Source: JAADHY01 sp964428935
Lineage (GTDB): Bacteria; Planctomycetota; Planctomycetia; Planctomycetales; Planctomycetaceae
NCBI GenBank assembly: GCA_964428935.1
Contig: CAYSAG010000256.1
Location: 1-7,546 of the forward strand
DNA length: 7,546 bases
Reading direction: 5' to 3'
Part shown: in pieces, positions 1 to 5,022 of the stretch
Layout of the letters: every line of letters begins with the position of its first letter
Position numbering within the stretch: position 1 is the stretch's first letter
Program-made: the position numbers and the translations under genes
The notes under the pieces: generated by a model
The model's database searches: none
Seen by the model: only the letters and a program-made list of their open reading frames with translations
What the model was told of the DNA's origin: nothing

Positions 1-66
1 GATGGCGACCTTGGTGGTGACAAAGGTGCCCGTTCCGATCTGCAGCAGGTGCGCCGTTCGGTCCAA
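1..66 (-). CDS. Possible 5' end of a minus-strand gene running off the left edge
   Basis: Read on the minus strand from a TTG at 66-64, the frame stays open to the window edge and gives LDRTAHLLQIGTGTFVTTKV followed by AI. Third codon positions are mostly G or C, as in the definite genes here, and the peptide is fairly hydrophobic. No Shine-Dalgarno sequence precedes the TTG, and the frame is also open further upstream into the end of the neighbouring barrel gene, so the start is a guess. I do not recognise the product. If real, it lies about 57 bp downstream of the barrel gene on the same strand and could share its transcript. Too little is visible to exclude chance. Confidence 0.25.
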   Translation of the reverse strand, partial: MDRTAHLLQIGTGTFVTTKVAI

Positions 67-71
67 GCGGG

Positions 72-85
72 GCGAGCTGGCTCGC
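72..85 (-). terminator. Small hairpin just downstream of the barrel gene
   Basis: GCGAG (72-76) and CTCGC (81-85) are perfect inverted repeats around a 4-nt loop, about 40 nt past the stop codon of the minus-strand barrel gene. No T-tract follows, so this is at best a weak or factor-assisted terminator and may simply be chance in GC-rich DNA. Confidence 0.15.
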
Positions 86-122
86 GTGCGAAGAGTCGAG
101 GCTTTTGGGCGAAGTCTCGGCG

Positions 123-1334
123 TCAGAACCGCAGTCCGCCGCGGACAATGAAGCTCGTCCCCGGGTGGAACGTGGCCTTCGAGACGTCGTAGTCGATGTC
201 TCGGCCCAAGACCCAACCGACCTCCACGTAGCTGCTGACTCCGTAGGCGTCGGTCCGTAGTCCGAAGACGATTCGGTAGTCTTCCAGCTCAACCTGGTCC
301 CGCACGCCCGTCAGCTCGTTCTGAATCTGGTAGGCCTCAATGTGGTACTCGCCCCTCGCGTACAGCCAGTACGACCATCCCCAGTAGTTCCCCAAGAACA
401 CGCTGATTCTCGACTCGGGGTACAGAATGCGGAATTCCCAGGTGTCGTTCGGAGTGAACACGAAGCCGGCGTACGGAATGACGCGGTCGTGGACGCGGTC
501 CAGGTAGCCGGCCCCGCCGACCAGCATCCACTGCGGGACCACGCGCCAGAACAACATGCCTCGGCCGTCCCACTGCCAGGCGTCGTCGCCGATGGAGTTG
601 TTGAAGTCGGTGTTGAGCGAGGGGTTGAAGGCAATGAGGGCGGCTAGGGGGGCGTTGGCTGGCGTTTGCAAGACGGCGTCGACGCCGAACCGGTAGACGC
701 TGCCGGGTAGGCTGGAGAAGCCGCCACCGGGGTTCGGAACGCGAGTCGGTCCGTCCCACGAGCGGTAGTCGAACTGGGGAGCCAGCGACAGAATGAAGCC
801 GGGCAGGACGGGAGCCGTGTACTTCAGCTCGACGTCGGTTTCGAAGACCTCGAAGTCGCCGGTTGCGTCGTCCGAGGACCGAGCGGGAATGTAGCCGACG
901 TCCACGCGGCCGGACCAGCCGAAGCGGAAGGGCTTCGGACCGGTCATGCCAAAAATCGGCCCGGCCCAAGGAACGACGGCCGGCGGCGCGACGCCCGGCG
1001 GAGCGGCCAGGAACGGGTCCTGCGGCGCCGGTTGGACAAACGGGTTCGGTGCCGCTCCCGGTGTCCACGGCGACGGGGTGGCGTACGTGGGCGGAGCGGC
1101 CGAGGTGCTCGGTTGCTGCCCCGGTTCCTCGTCGTACCCGGGGTTCTGTGCCCGGACCAGACGGACGGTCGGTTGGGCGAACAGTTCGCTGCCGGCCAGC
1201 GGCGTCAGCGGCTCGGTCTGCGAGACGAAGTCGACACCGGTGCCGCCGAACAGGTCCCGGGGCAGGTCGGCCGCCGAAACAGAAACCAGTTGGGGCGACA
1301 AACCGAAAACTGTGGCAACGAGCAGAGCGTGCAT
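123..1334 (-). CDS. Secreted outer-membrane beta-barrel protein with proline-rich linker (DUF6268-like)
   Basis: 403 residues from ATG at 1334. Residues 1-21 (MHALLVATVFGLSPQLVSVSA) look like a signal peptide with a probable cut after VSA or SAA, although the n-region has no Lys or Arg. Residues about 66-128 form a low-complexity linker rich in Pro, Ala and Gln. Residues about 133-403 alternate aromatic and polar residues in short strands (for example MLFWRVVPQWMLVGGAGYL) and end in SFIVRGGLRF with a terminal Phe, the usual signature of a BAM-inserted barrel. The pattern resembles DUF6268 outer-membrane proteins of planctomycetes; that assignment is from memory. Upstream, AGGGA lies 10 nt before the ATG, a modest ribosome-binding site. 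The cargo or substrate cannot be read from sequence. The barrel class is fairly sure; the family name is less so. Confidence 0.8.
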   Translation of the reverse strand: MHALLVATVFGLSPQLVSVSAADLPRDLFGGTGVDFVSQTEPLTPLAGSELFAQPTVRLVRAQNPGYDEEPGQQPSTSAAPPTYATPSPWTPGAAPNPFVQPAPQDPFLAAPPGVAPPAVVPWAGPIFGMTGPKPFRFGWSGRVDVGYIPARSSDDATGDFEVFETDVELKYTAPVLPGFILSLAPQFDYRSWDGPTRVPNPGGGFSSLPGSVYRFGVDAVLQTPANAPLAALIAFNPSLNTDFNNSIGDDAWQWDGRGMLFWRVVPQWMLVGGAGYLDRVHDRVIPYAGFVFTPNDTWEFRILYPESRISVFLGNYWGWSYWLYARGEYHIEAYQIQNELTGVRDQVELEDYRIVFGLRTDAYGVSSYVEVGWVLGRDIDYDVSKATFHPGTSFIVRGGLRF

Positions 1335-1422
1335 GTTGACACCGTCCCTGGCTGAACGAGTGGAAGGAGACTGACTGGGAAGGGAATGCGAGACAGTTTC
1401 AGGAGACAGGGTAGCGGTGCGG

Positions 1423-1450
1423 ATTGTCTAAATGTGGGCCAACGCGTCAA
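1423..1450 (-). promoter_or_regulatory. Candidate sigma70-type promoter for the barrel gene
   Basis: On the minus strand, TTGACG (1450-1445, 5 of 6 matches to the -35 consensus) is separated by 16 bp from GACAAT (1428-1423, 4 of 6 matches to the -10 consensus). A start near 1416 would give a leader of roughly 80 nt before the ATG at 1334. Both the position and the strand fit. The match is modest, and promoter consensus in planctomycetes is not well fixed, so this is only a candidate. Confidence 0.35.
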
Positions 1451-1462
1451 CACCAAGTTGGC
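1438..1462. promoter_or_regulatory. Inverted repeat over the candidate -35 box (possible operator)
   Basis: GCCAAC (1438-1443) and GTTGGC (1457-1462) are perfect inverted arms separated by 13 bp, and the putative -35 hexamer sits between them. Half-sites centred 19 bp apart (about two helical turns) would suit a dimeric regulator. The arms are only 6 bp, so chance remains possible. No regulator gene is visible nearby. Confidence 0.25.
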
Positions 1463-1463
1463 G

Positions 1464-1486
1464 AAAATTTCGTGCGTCCGCGCACG
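1464..1486 (-). terminator. Terminator-like hairpin downstream of the small-protein gene
   Basis: CGTGCG (1471-1476) and CGCACG (1481-1486) pair perfectly around a 4-nt loop. On the minus strand the stem is followed by AAATTTTCG, giving a short run of four T. It could end transcription coming from the gene at 1774-2010, but it lies about 290 nt beyond that stop codon and the T-run is short. Confidence 0.3.
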
Positions 1487-1773
1487 GGCACGCCAAGCGG
1501 ACCCGTTCAGACTACGCCCCGCCACCGGGGAAGCGAAGGGGGCGGGCAGAGCGACCGACGGCGTTCACGTGTGGACTGCCCGGGCCGGCCGACCGGCACT
1601 GACCACTGCGCTCAAGGTGCGTTCGAGCAATTGCGCTCGGCCACTCGACCAGCGTCCGGCCTGCACGCGGTCGACCGGCACGGCTTCCCCGCCGGGCCGG
1701 TTTTGGTGCGGTGGTCGGTGGCGAGCCCCGCTCGTCCAAGCCCGTCCGCCGACGGCGCTGGGCTGGGTCGGCT
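1487..1773. other. Gene-free GC-rich spacer
   Basis: Open frames cross this stretch on both strands, but all translate to Arg/Pro/Gly/Ala-rich sequence typical of GC-rich noncoding DNA. None has a credible ribosome-binding site or protein-like composition. I see no tandem repeat, tRNA or strong hairpin here. Confidence 0.6.
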
Positions 1774-2010
1774 TCACTTGTGGTAGCCCAGGCTGCGAAT
1801 GACCTCGTACAGTTCCTCGTACGTAATGAACCGTCGGCGGTGCATCAGTTTGTACTGGTCGATTGCGTCCGCCAGCTCGCGTGCTTCGTGGCTGATTCCG
1901 TCTCGCGAGTCGCGGAACTGTCGTCGTTCCGGGCCGTCGGGACGCACACCGCCTCGGTTCTGCCGGCGGTCCACGAAAGGCATGGGCTTTTGTTGGGTGA
2001 GCTGTTCCAT
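1774..2010 (-). CDS. Small conserved-type hypothetical protein, 78 residues
   Basis: Starts at ATG 2010 (MEQLTQQKPMPFVDRR) and stops at TGA 1776-1774. A longer frame reaches 2115, but the added residues look like noncoding translation, so 2010 is preferred; ATG 1983 (MPFVDRR) is a later alternative. Upstream GGGG lies 9 nt before the ATG, a weak ribosome-binding site. The protein is very charged: DRR near 14-16, an ERRQF block at 29-33, a predicted helix at about 41-58 (EARELADAIDQYKL) and a C-terminal RRRFITYEELYEVIRSLGY block ending in HK. I recall short planctomycete proteins with this same tail, of unknown function. There is no signal peptide or membrane segment, so it is probably cytoplasmic. 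The basic and helical character might suit nucleic-acid or protein binding, but that is speculation. Confidence 0.75.
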   Translation of the reverse strand: MEQLTQQKPMPFVDRRQNRGGVRPDGPERRQFRDSRDGISHEARELADAIDQYKLMHRRRFITYEELYEVIRSLGYHK

Positions 2011-2069
2011 TAGGATGACCCCGTTGCTTCTGCAGCCGTCTGTCACTGGGCGCGGACCAAACGACCAAG

Positions 2070-2127
2070 GGCCAACCCCCGTTGGCCGCTCCCTCCTTTC
2101 GGTCCGGCTCGGCACAGGCCGGGCCGG
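2070..2127 (+). other. Two tandem hairpins in the divergent spacer
   Basis: The first hairpin pairs GGCCAAC (2070-2076) with GTTGGCC (2081-2087) around CCCC. The second pairs CCGGCTCGGC (2104-2113) with GCCGGGCCGG (2118-2127) around ACAG, a 10-bp stem with one T-G pair. That pair is a G-U wobble in a plus-strand RNA but an A-C mismatch in a minus-strand RNA, so the second structure favours plus-strand transcription, that is a gpsA leader. No T-tract follows either stem. Role unknown; a leader structure, regulator site or weak terminator are all possible. Confidence 0.35.
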
Positions 2128-2293
2128 CTCAAACGGACCTGTCGCTCGGGCGAATTCTTTCCCGCGCCAATGGAAAGGTAGGTCAAGTTTTCGGAGGGAG
2201 CAAAGTTTTTTTCGCTGCGCCGGCCAGCAATCGGCGGCCTCGCAAACGGACCGTCAGACGCAAGTGGCTCGCAACACTCTTTTTCGGTCAGAC

Positions 2294-3292
2294 ATGGTGA
2301 AAAAAATCACAATTCTGGGTAGCGGAGCAATGGCGACGGCCTGCTCGGTTATTCTGGCCGAAAAGGGGGCCGAGCGGGTCGTCTTGTGGGCTCACGAAGC
2401 AGCCTTGGCCGCCGAAATCGACCGGCACCGCGAAAACCGGCGCTTCTTGCCCGGCGTGCCGCTGCCCGACGTGGTCGAAGTGACGGCCGACGAGGCGACG
2501 GCCGCTGCGGACCCGGAATTGTGCGTGGTGGCCATTCCGTCCGCGTTTCTACGCAACACCCTGACCCGTTTTGCCGGACGAATCGACCCGGACTGCCCGA
2601 CCGTTAGCGTTGTCAAGGGCATTGAGGTTGACACGTTCCTCCGACCCAGCGAAATCATTCGTCAAGTTCTGGGCTGCCGGCGGGTGGCCGTGCTGAGCGG
2701 ACCGTGTCACGCCGAAGAGGTGGCTCGACGCCTGCCGGCCAGCGTGGTCGGGGCCAGCGAGGACGAACGACTGGCCGCTCTGGTGCAAACGACCTTCACC
2801 ACCCGGCGGTTCCGCGTCTACACCAACCCCGACCTGGTCGGCACGGAGCTGGCCGGCGCTCTGAAGAACGTCATTGCCATTGCCGCGGGAATTTGCGACG
2901 GCTTGGGTTACGGAGACAACGCCAAGTCCGCTCTCATGACTCGCGGACTGGCCGAAATCCGGCGACTGGGCGTCGCCCTGGGAGCTCGTCCACAAACCTT
3001 CGCCGGACTGGCCGGCGTGGGCGACCTCATTACCACGTGCATCAGTCCTTACGGTCGGAACCGCCGCGTGGGAGAACGTCTGGGACGGGGCGAAACGCTG
3101 CAGCAAATTTTGGCGAGCACCGAGTCGGTGGCCGAAGGCGTGCCGACGGCCAAGGCCGTCCACCACTTGGCCCAGAAGGTCGGCGTCGAAATGCCCATTA
3201 CGGCCGAAGTTTACCGGGTGCTGTTCGAGGGCAAGCCGCCCGAGCAAGCCACCGACTCGCTCATGACCCGACCGCTGCGTTCGGAAGACTGA
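2294..3292 (+). CDS. gpsA: NAD(P)-dependent glycerol-3-phosphate dehydrogenase
   Basis: GpsA interconverts dihydroxyacetone phosphate and sn-glycerol-3-phosphate using NAD(P)H, supplying the phospholipid backbone in the cytoplasm. The 332 residues match the family's usual length. The N-terminal Rossmann fold opens with KKITILGSGAMATA (glycines 9 and 11). VVKGIE (K108) and SGPCHAEE (135-142) follow. The C-terminal helical domain has NPDLVGTELAGALKNVIAIA with the catalytic-type lysine K191, then GVGDLITTC (241-249) and SPYGRNRR (251-258, binding region for the phosphate). The start at ATG 2294 gives the canonical N-terminus; the open frame continues upstream to 1799 but that part is unlike any GpsA. 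No Shine-Dalgarno sequence is visible before this ATG. An aminotransferase follows 128 bp downstream on the same strand and may be co-transcribed. The enzyme appears intact. Confidence 0.97.
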   Translation: MVKKITILGSGAMATACSVILAEKGAERVVLWAHEAALAAEIDRHRENRRFLPGVPLPDVVEVTADEATAAADPELCVVAIPSAFLRNTLTRFAGRIDPDCPTVSVVKGIEVDTFLRPSEIIRQVLGCRRVAVLSGPCHAEEVARRLPASVVGASEDERLAALVQTTFTTRRFRVYTNPDLVGTELAGALKNVIAIAAGICDGLGYGDNAKSALMTRGLAEIRRLGVALGARPQTFAGLAGVGDLITTCISPYGRNRRVGERLGRGETLQQILASTESVAEGVPTAKAVHHLAQKVGVEMPITAEVYRVLFEGKPPEQATDSLMTRPLRSED

Positions 3293-3420
3293 CGCGACTG
3301 GCAACGGAGCGACCAGAAGGGCCATTCGGGCGACCGCAAGGGCAGGGCAACCGGGCGACGCGGCCCCCGGCGTCCGAAAGCCCAAATTCCTAAACGAACA
3401 CCAACAGGAGCCGAACTCCA
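3293..3420 (+). other. Spacer with degenerate GRGCGACC repeats
   Basis: Between gpsA and the aminotransferase, GAGCGACC (3307-3314) and GGGCGACC (3328-3335) recur 21 bp apart, each followed by two bases and AAGGGC. A third related GGGCGACG (3353-3360) follows at a 25-bp offset. The spacer has no terminator-like hairpin with a T-run, which is compatible with read-through from gpsA. It ends with the AGGAG ribosome-binding site of the next gene. Confidence 0.3.
3406..3410 (+). promoter_or_regulatory. Shine-Dalgarno site of the aminotransferase
   Basis: AGGAG sits 10 nt before ATG 3421. It is one of the few clear ribosome-binding sites in the window and supports this start codon. Confidence 0.7.
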
Positions 3421-4533
3421 ATGAAAGACGACTGGATTGCCGAACGCATGCGTCTGATTGACGCTTCGGGCATTCGCAAGGTCTTCGACTTGGCGGCCGA
3501 CTTGAAGTCGCCCATCAACTTGAGCATTGGCCAGCCGCATTTCGACACGCCCGAGCCAATCAAACAGGCCCTTTACCACGCCGTGGCCGACGGAAAGAAC
3601 GGCTACAGCCAGACGCAAGGCATTGCCCCTCTTCGCGAAAAACTGCAAGCGTGGGTGGACGAAACCTACGGACACGACGACCGCGAGCTGTTCATTACCA
3701 GCGGCACCAGCGGGGGCCTGTTGCTGGCGTTGTGCGTGCTGGTGAACCCGGGCGACGAGGTCATCATTTTCGACCCGTACTTTGTCATGTACAAGCACCT
3801 GACGGCGTTGGCCGGCGGCCGGCCGGTGCTCGTCGACACCTACCCCGACTTTCGCATTGACGTGGACAAAGTGCGAGCCGCTCTGACCGACCGGACCAAA
3901 GTCATTCTGTTCAACAGCCCGTGCAACCCGACGGGTCGTGTGGCAACCGAGGACGAAGTGCGTGCGCTGGCCGAACTGGCTTTGGAACGCGACGTGGCAC
4001 TGATCAGTGACGAAATCTACCGCGTTTACAGCTACGACCGACCGCTGGTCAGCCCGGCTCAGTTCAACCCGGAAACCATTGTCATTGACGGCTTCAGCAA
4101 GTCTCACTCCATGACCGGCTGGCGACTGGGGTTCGCCCACGGACCGCGGCGGGTCATTCAGGAAATGATCAAGCTGCAGCAGTTCTCGTTCGTCTGTGCT
4201 CCGCAGCCGGTCCAGTGGGCGGGGCTGGTGGCGTGGGAGTACGACGTGTCGGACCGCGTCGCCGAGTACCGTCGGAAACGCGACTTCTTGGTCCGCGAGT
4301 TGTCGGAAGACTTCGAGGTGGGGCCGGCCGAAGGGGCGTTCTACCTGTTCGTGAAAGCCCCGTGGGGCACGGGGACGGAGTTTGTCGCGGAGGCCATTCG
4401 GAACAACCTGCTGGTCATTCCGGGAAACGTCTTCAGCGAGCGGGACACGCATTTTCGAATCTCGTACGCCGCGCCGGACGAAACGTTGCAGCAAGGCGTC
4501 GAGGTGCTCCGGCGACTGGCCAAGCGACGTTGA
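3421..4533 (+). CDS. Class I/II PLP-dependent aminotransferase (aspartate aminotransferase superfamily)
   Basis: 370 residues, fold type I, cytoplasmic; it should transfer an amino group between an amino acid and a 2-oxo acid through pyridoxal phosphate. Visible motifs in order: INLSIGQPHFDTPEPI (32-47), GYSQTQG (61-67), TSGTSGG (93-99, phosphate-cup region), NSPCNPTGR (165-173) with cofactor-contacting N169, ISDEIY (195-200) with D197 and Y200, GFSKSHSMTGWRLGF (224-238) with Schiff-base lysine K227 and R235, and FRISYA (345-350) whose R346 should bind the substrate carboxylate. Length and motifs are complete. The substrate cannot be told from sequence; aspartate, aromatic or other amino acids are possible. 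An AGGAG site supports ATG 3421. The last six codons including TGA (4516-4533) form most of the first unit of a 19-bp tandem repeat that continues downstream. gpsA lies 128 bp upstream on the same strand. Confidence 0.95.
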   Translation: MKDDWIAERMRLIDASGIRKVFDLAADLKSPINLSIGQPHFDTPEPIKQALYHAVADGKNGYSQTQGIAPLREKLQAWVDETYGHDDRELFITSGTSGGLLLALCVLVNPGDEVIIFDPYFVMYKHLTALAGGRPVLVDTYPDFRIDVDKVRAALTDRTKVILFNSPCNPTGRVATEDEVRALAELALERDVALISDEIYRVYSYDRPLVSPAQFNPETIVIDGFSKSHSMTGWRLGFAHGPRRVIQEMIKLQQFSFVCAPQPVQWAGLVAWEYDVSDRVAEYRRKRDFLVRELSEDFEVGPAEGAFYLFVKAPWGTGTEFVAEAIRNNLLVIPGNVFSERDTHFRISYAAPDETLQQGVEVLRRLAKRR

Positions 4534-4590
4534 GCTGGCGAAGCAACGTCGCCCCGGCCGAGCAGCGTTCACTTGACCGAGCGACGTTGA
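4515..4590 (+). repeat. 19-bp tandem repeat array 1 (four units)
   Basis: Contiguous units of exactly 19 bp lie at 4515-4533, 4534-4552, 4553-4571 and 4572-4590, with no spacers. The consensus over both arrays is about SYYGGCCRAGCRRCGTTGA. Unit 1 lies in the aminotransferase coding sequence and carries its TGA. A fifth, strongly decayed unit (4591-4609) may follow. Because 19 is not a multiple of 3, the array cannot encode a simple short peptide repeat. GCGACGTTG (4524-4532) and CAACGTCGC (4544-4552) from adjacent units are perfect inverted repeats. Confidence 0.9.
4524..4552 (+). terminator. 9-bp stem overlapping the aminotransferase stop codon
   Basis: GCGACGTTG (4524-4532) pairs perfectly with CAACGTCGC (4544-4552) around an 11-nt loop; the first two bases of the TGA stop (4531-4533) lie in the stem. 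It could protect the mRNA 3' end or slow transcription, but no T-tract follows, so it is not a classical intrinsic terminator. The equivalent stem in array 2 (4809-4817 with 4828-4836) is kept with one G-U pair. Confidence 0.35.
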
Positions 4591-4597
4591 GTTGGAG

Positions 4598-4602
4598 AAG
4601 GA
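4598..4602 (+). promoter_or_regulatory. Shine-Dalgarno-like site before a doubtful short ORF
   Basis: AAGGA lies 8 nt before ATG 4611, good spacing for a ribosome-binding site. It is the main argument for translation of the 49-codon ORF that follows. Confidence 0.25.
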
Positions 4603-4610
4603 ATTAACCG

Positions 4611-4760
4611 ATGGGCTCTGGGAATTGTGGAGGGCCACGCTCCGTCGTGGCCGTTGACGGTGTGTACTCCGACGCCGGCTCCGACAGGCACGCTCAGTCA
4701 CTCAAGGCTCGCGAACGCCTGCCGAAAAGCGAACCAGTTCCCCGGAGCCTCGCAACGTGA
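4611..4760 (+). CDS. Doubtful 49-residue ORF between the repeat arrays
   Basis: ATG 4611 to TGA 4760 encodes MGSGNCGGPRSVVAVDGVYS and 29 further polar residues. For it: a well-spaced AAGGA site. Against it: it runs through a perfect palindrome (4633-4652) of a type that recurs between genes and through decayed 19-bp repeat sequence at its 3' end, it has no hydrophobic core, and I recognise no family. It is more likely repeat DNA with an accidental frame than a gene. Confidence 0.15.
   Translation: MGSGNCGGPRSVVAVDGVYSDAGSDRHAQSLKARERLPKSEPVPRSLAT
4627..4653. repeat. REP-like palindromic element
   Basis: GGCCACG (4633-4639) and CGTGGCC (4646-4652) form a perfect 7-bp hairpin with loop CTCCGT. 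One plus frame over it reads VEGHAPSWP (GTG at 4627). I recall the string GHAPSWP turning up in many short, probably spurious predicted proteins of planctomycetes and verrucomicrobia, which would mark a dispersed intergenic palindrome. The hairpin is seen directly; the family membership is memory and not checked. Confidence 0.5.
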
Positions 4761-4798
4761 ACTTGGTCGGGCACGTCGACCTGCGCCACGGACCTTGA
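4741..4798 (+). repeat. Decayed units leading into repeat array 2
   Basis: Three segments, 4741-4760, 4761-4779 and 4780-4798, have nearly the same phase as the intact array and keep the GA ending (CGTGA, CGTCGA, CTTGA), but match the 19-bp consensus only partly and need one- or two-base indels. For example, 4780-4798 matches unit 4875-4893-like sequence at about 12 of 19 positions. They look like older copies of the same repeat. Confidence 0.4.
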
Positions 4799-4893
4799 CT
4801 TGGCCAAGCGACGTTGAGCTGGCGAAGCAACGTTGCCCCGGCCGAGCAGCGTTGAGTTGGCCGAACAGCGTCGACCCGGCCGAGCGACGCCGA
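4799..4893 (+). repeat. 19-bp tandem repeat array 2 (five units)
   Basis: Units of exactly 19 bp occupy 4799-4817, 4818-4836, 4837-4855, 4856-4874 and 4875-4893. The first three follow the same unit order as array 1: positions 4801-4853 equal 4517-4569 except for one base (T at 4834, C at 4550). The second unit contains the palindrome CAACGTTG (4828-4835). The array ends about 130 bp before the hydrolase start. Confidence 0.9.
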
Positions 4894-5006
4894 GACGTCA
4901 CGCGGGCGGGCTCACGCTGACCGCGGAAGCGGGCGGCACGCTGGGCCGTCCGAGCCGCTCCGGTGGTCCAGTCGGCCCGCGTCGGCTGGCGGGTGACGTG
5001 GCCTTT
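4894..5006. other. GC-rich leader region before the hydrolase
   Basis: No gene is supported here. A GTG at 4963 is in frame with the hydrolase, but the 20 residues it would add lack any family feature and a better-supported GTG lies at 5023. I see no convincing promoter. Confidence 0.4.
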
Positions 5007-5010
5007 GGGG

Positions 5011-5014
5011 GGAG
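5011..5014 (+). promoter_or_regulatory. Shine-Dalgarno site fixing the hydrolase start
   Basis: GGAG, at the end of a six-G run (5007-5012), lies 8 nt before GTG 5023. This decides for GTG 5023 over GTG 4963. Confidence 0.65.
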
Positions 5015-5022
5015 ACACGGCC

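Noticed and set aside
2206..2212. Seven-T run as an intrinsic terminator
   Set aside because: No stem precedes the run on the plus strand, and no gene ends just upstream of it.
1799..2293. In-frame N-terminal extension of gpsA (497-residue frame)
   Set aside because: The extension overlaps the opposite-strand small gene, has noncoding-like composition, and the family N-terminus begins exactly at ATG 2294.
3211..4701. Long minus-strand frame of 496 codons opposite the aminotransferase
   Set aside because: It is the antisense shadow of a gene with intact catalytic motifs; the translation is Arg/Gln/His-rich with no family pattern.
4515..4893. CRISPR array
   Set aside because: Units are contiguous with no unique spacers, are only 19 bp and are degenerate; no cas genes are present.
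4895..4999. ACGTCAC and GTGACGT arms about 90 bp apart
   Set aside because: Seven-base arms with a long unstructured interval are expected by chance in this much sequence.
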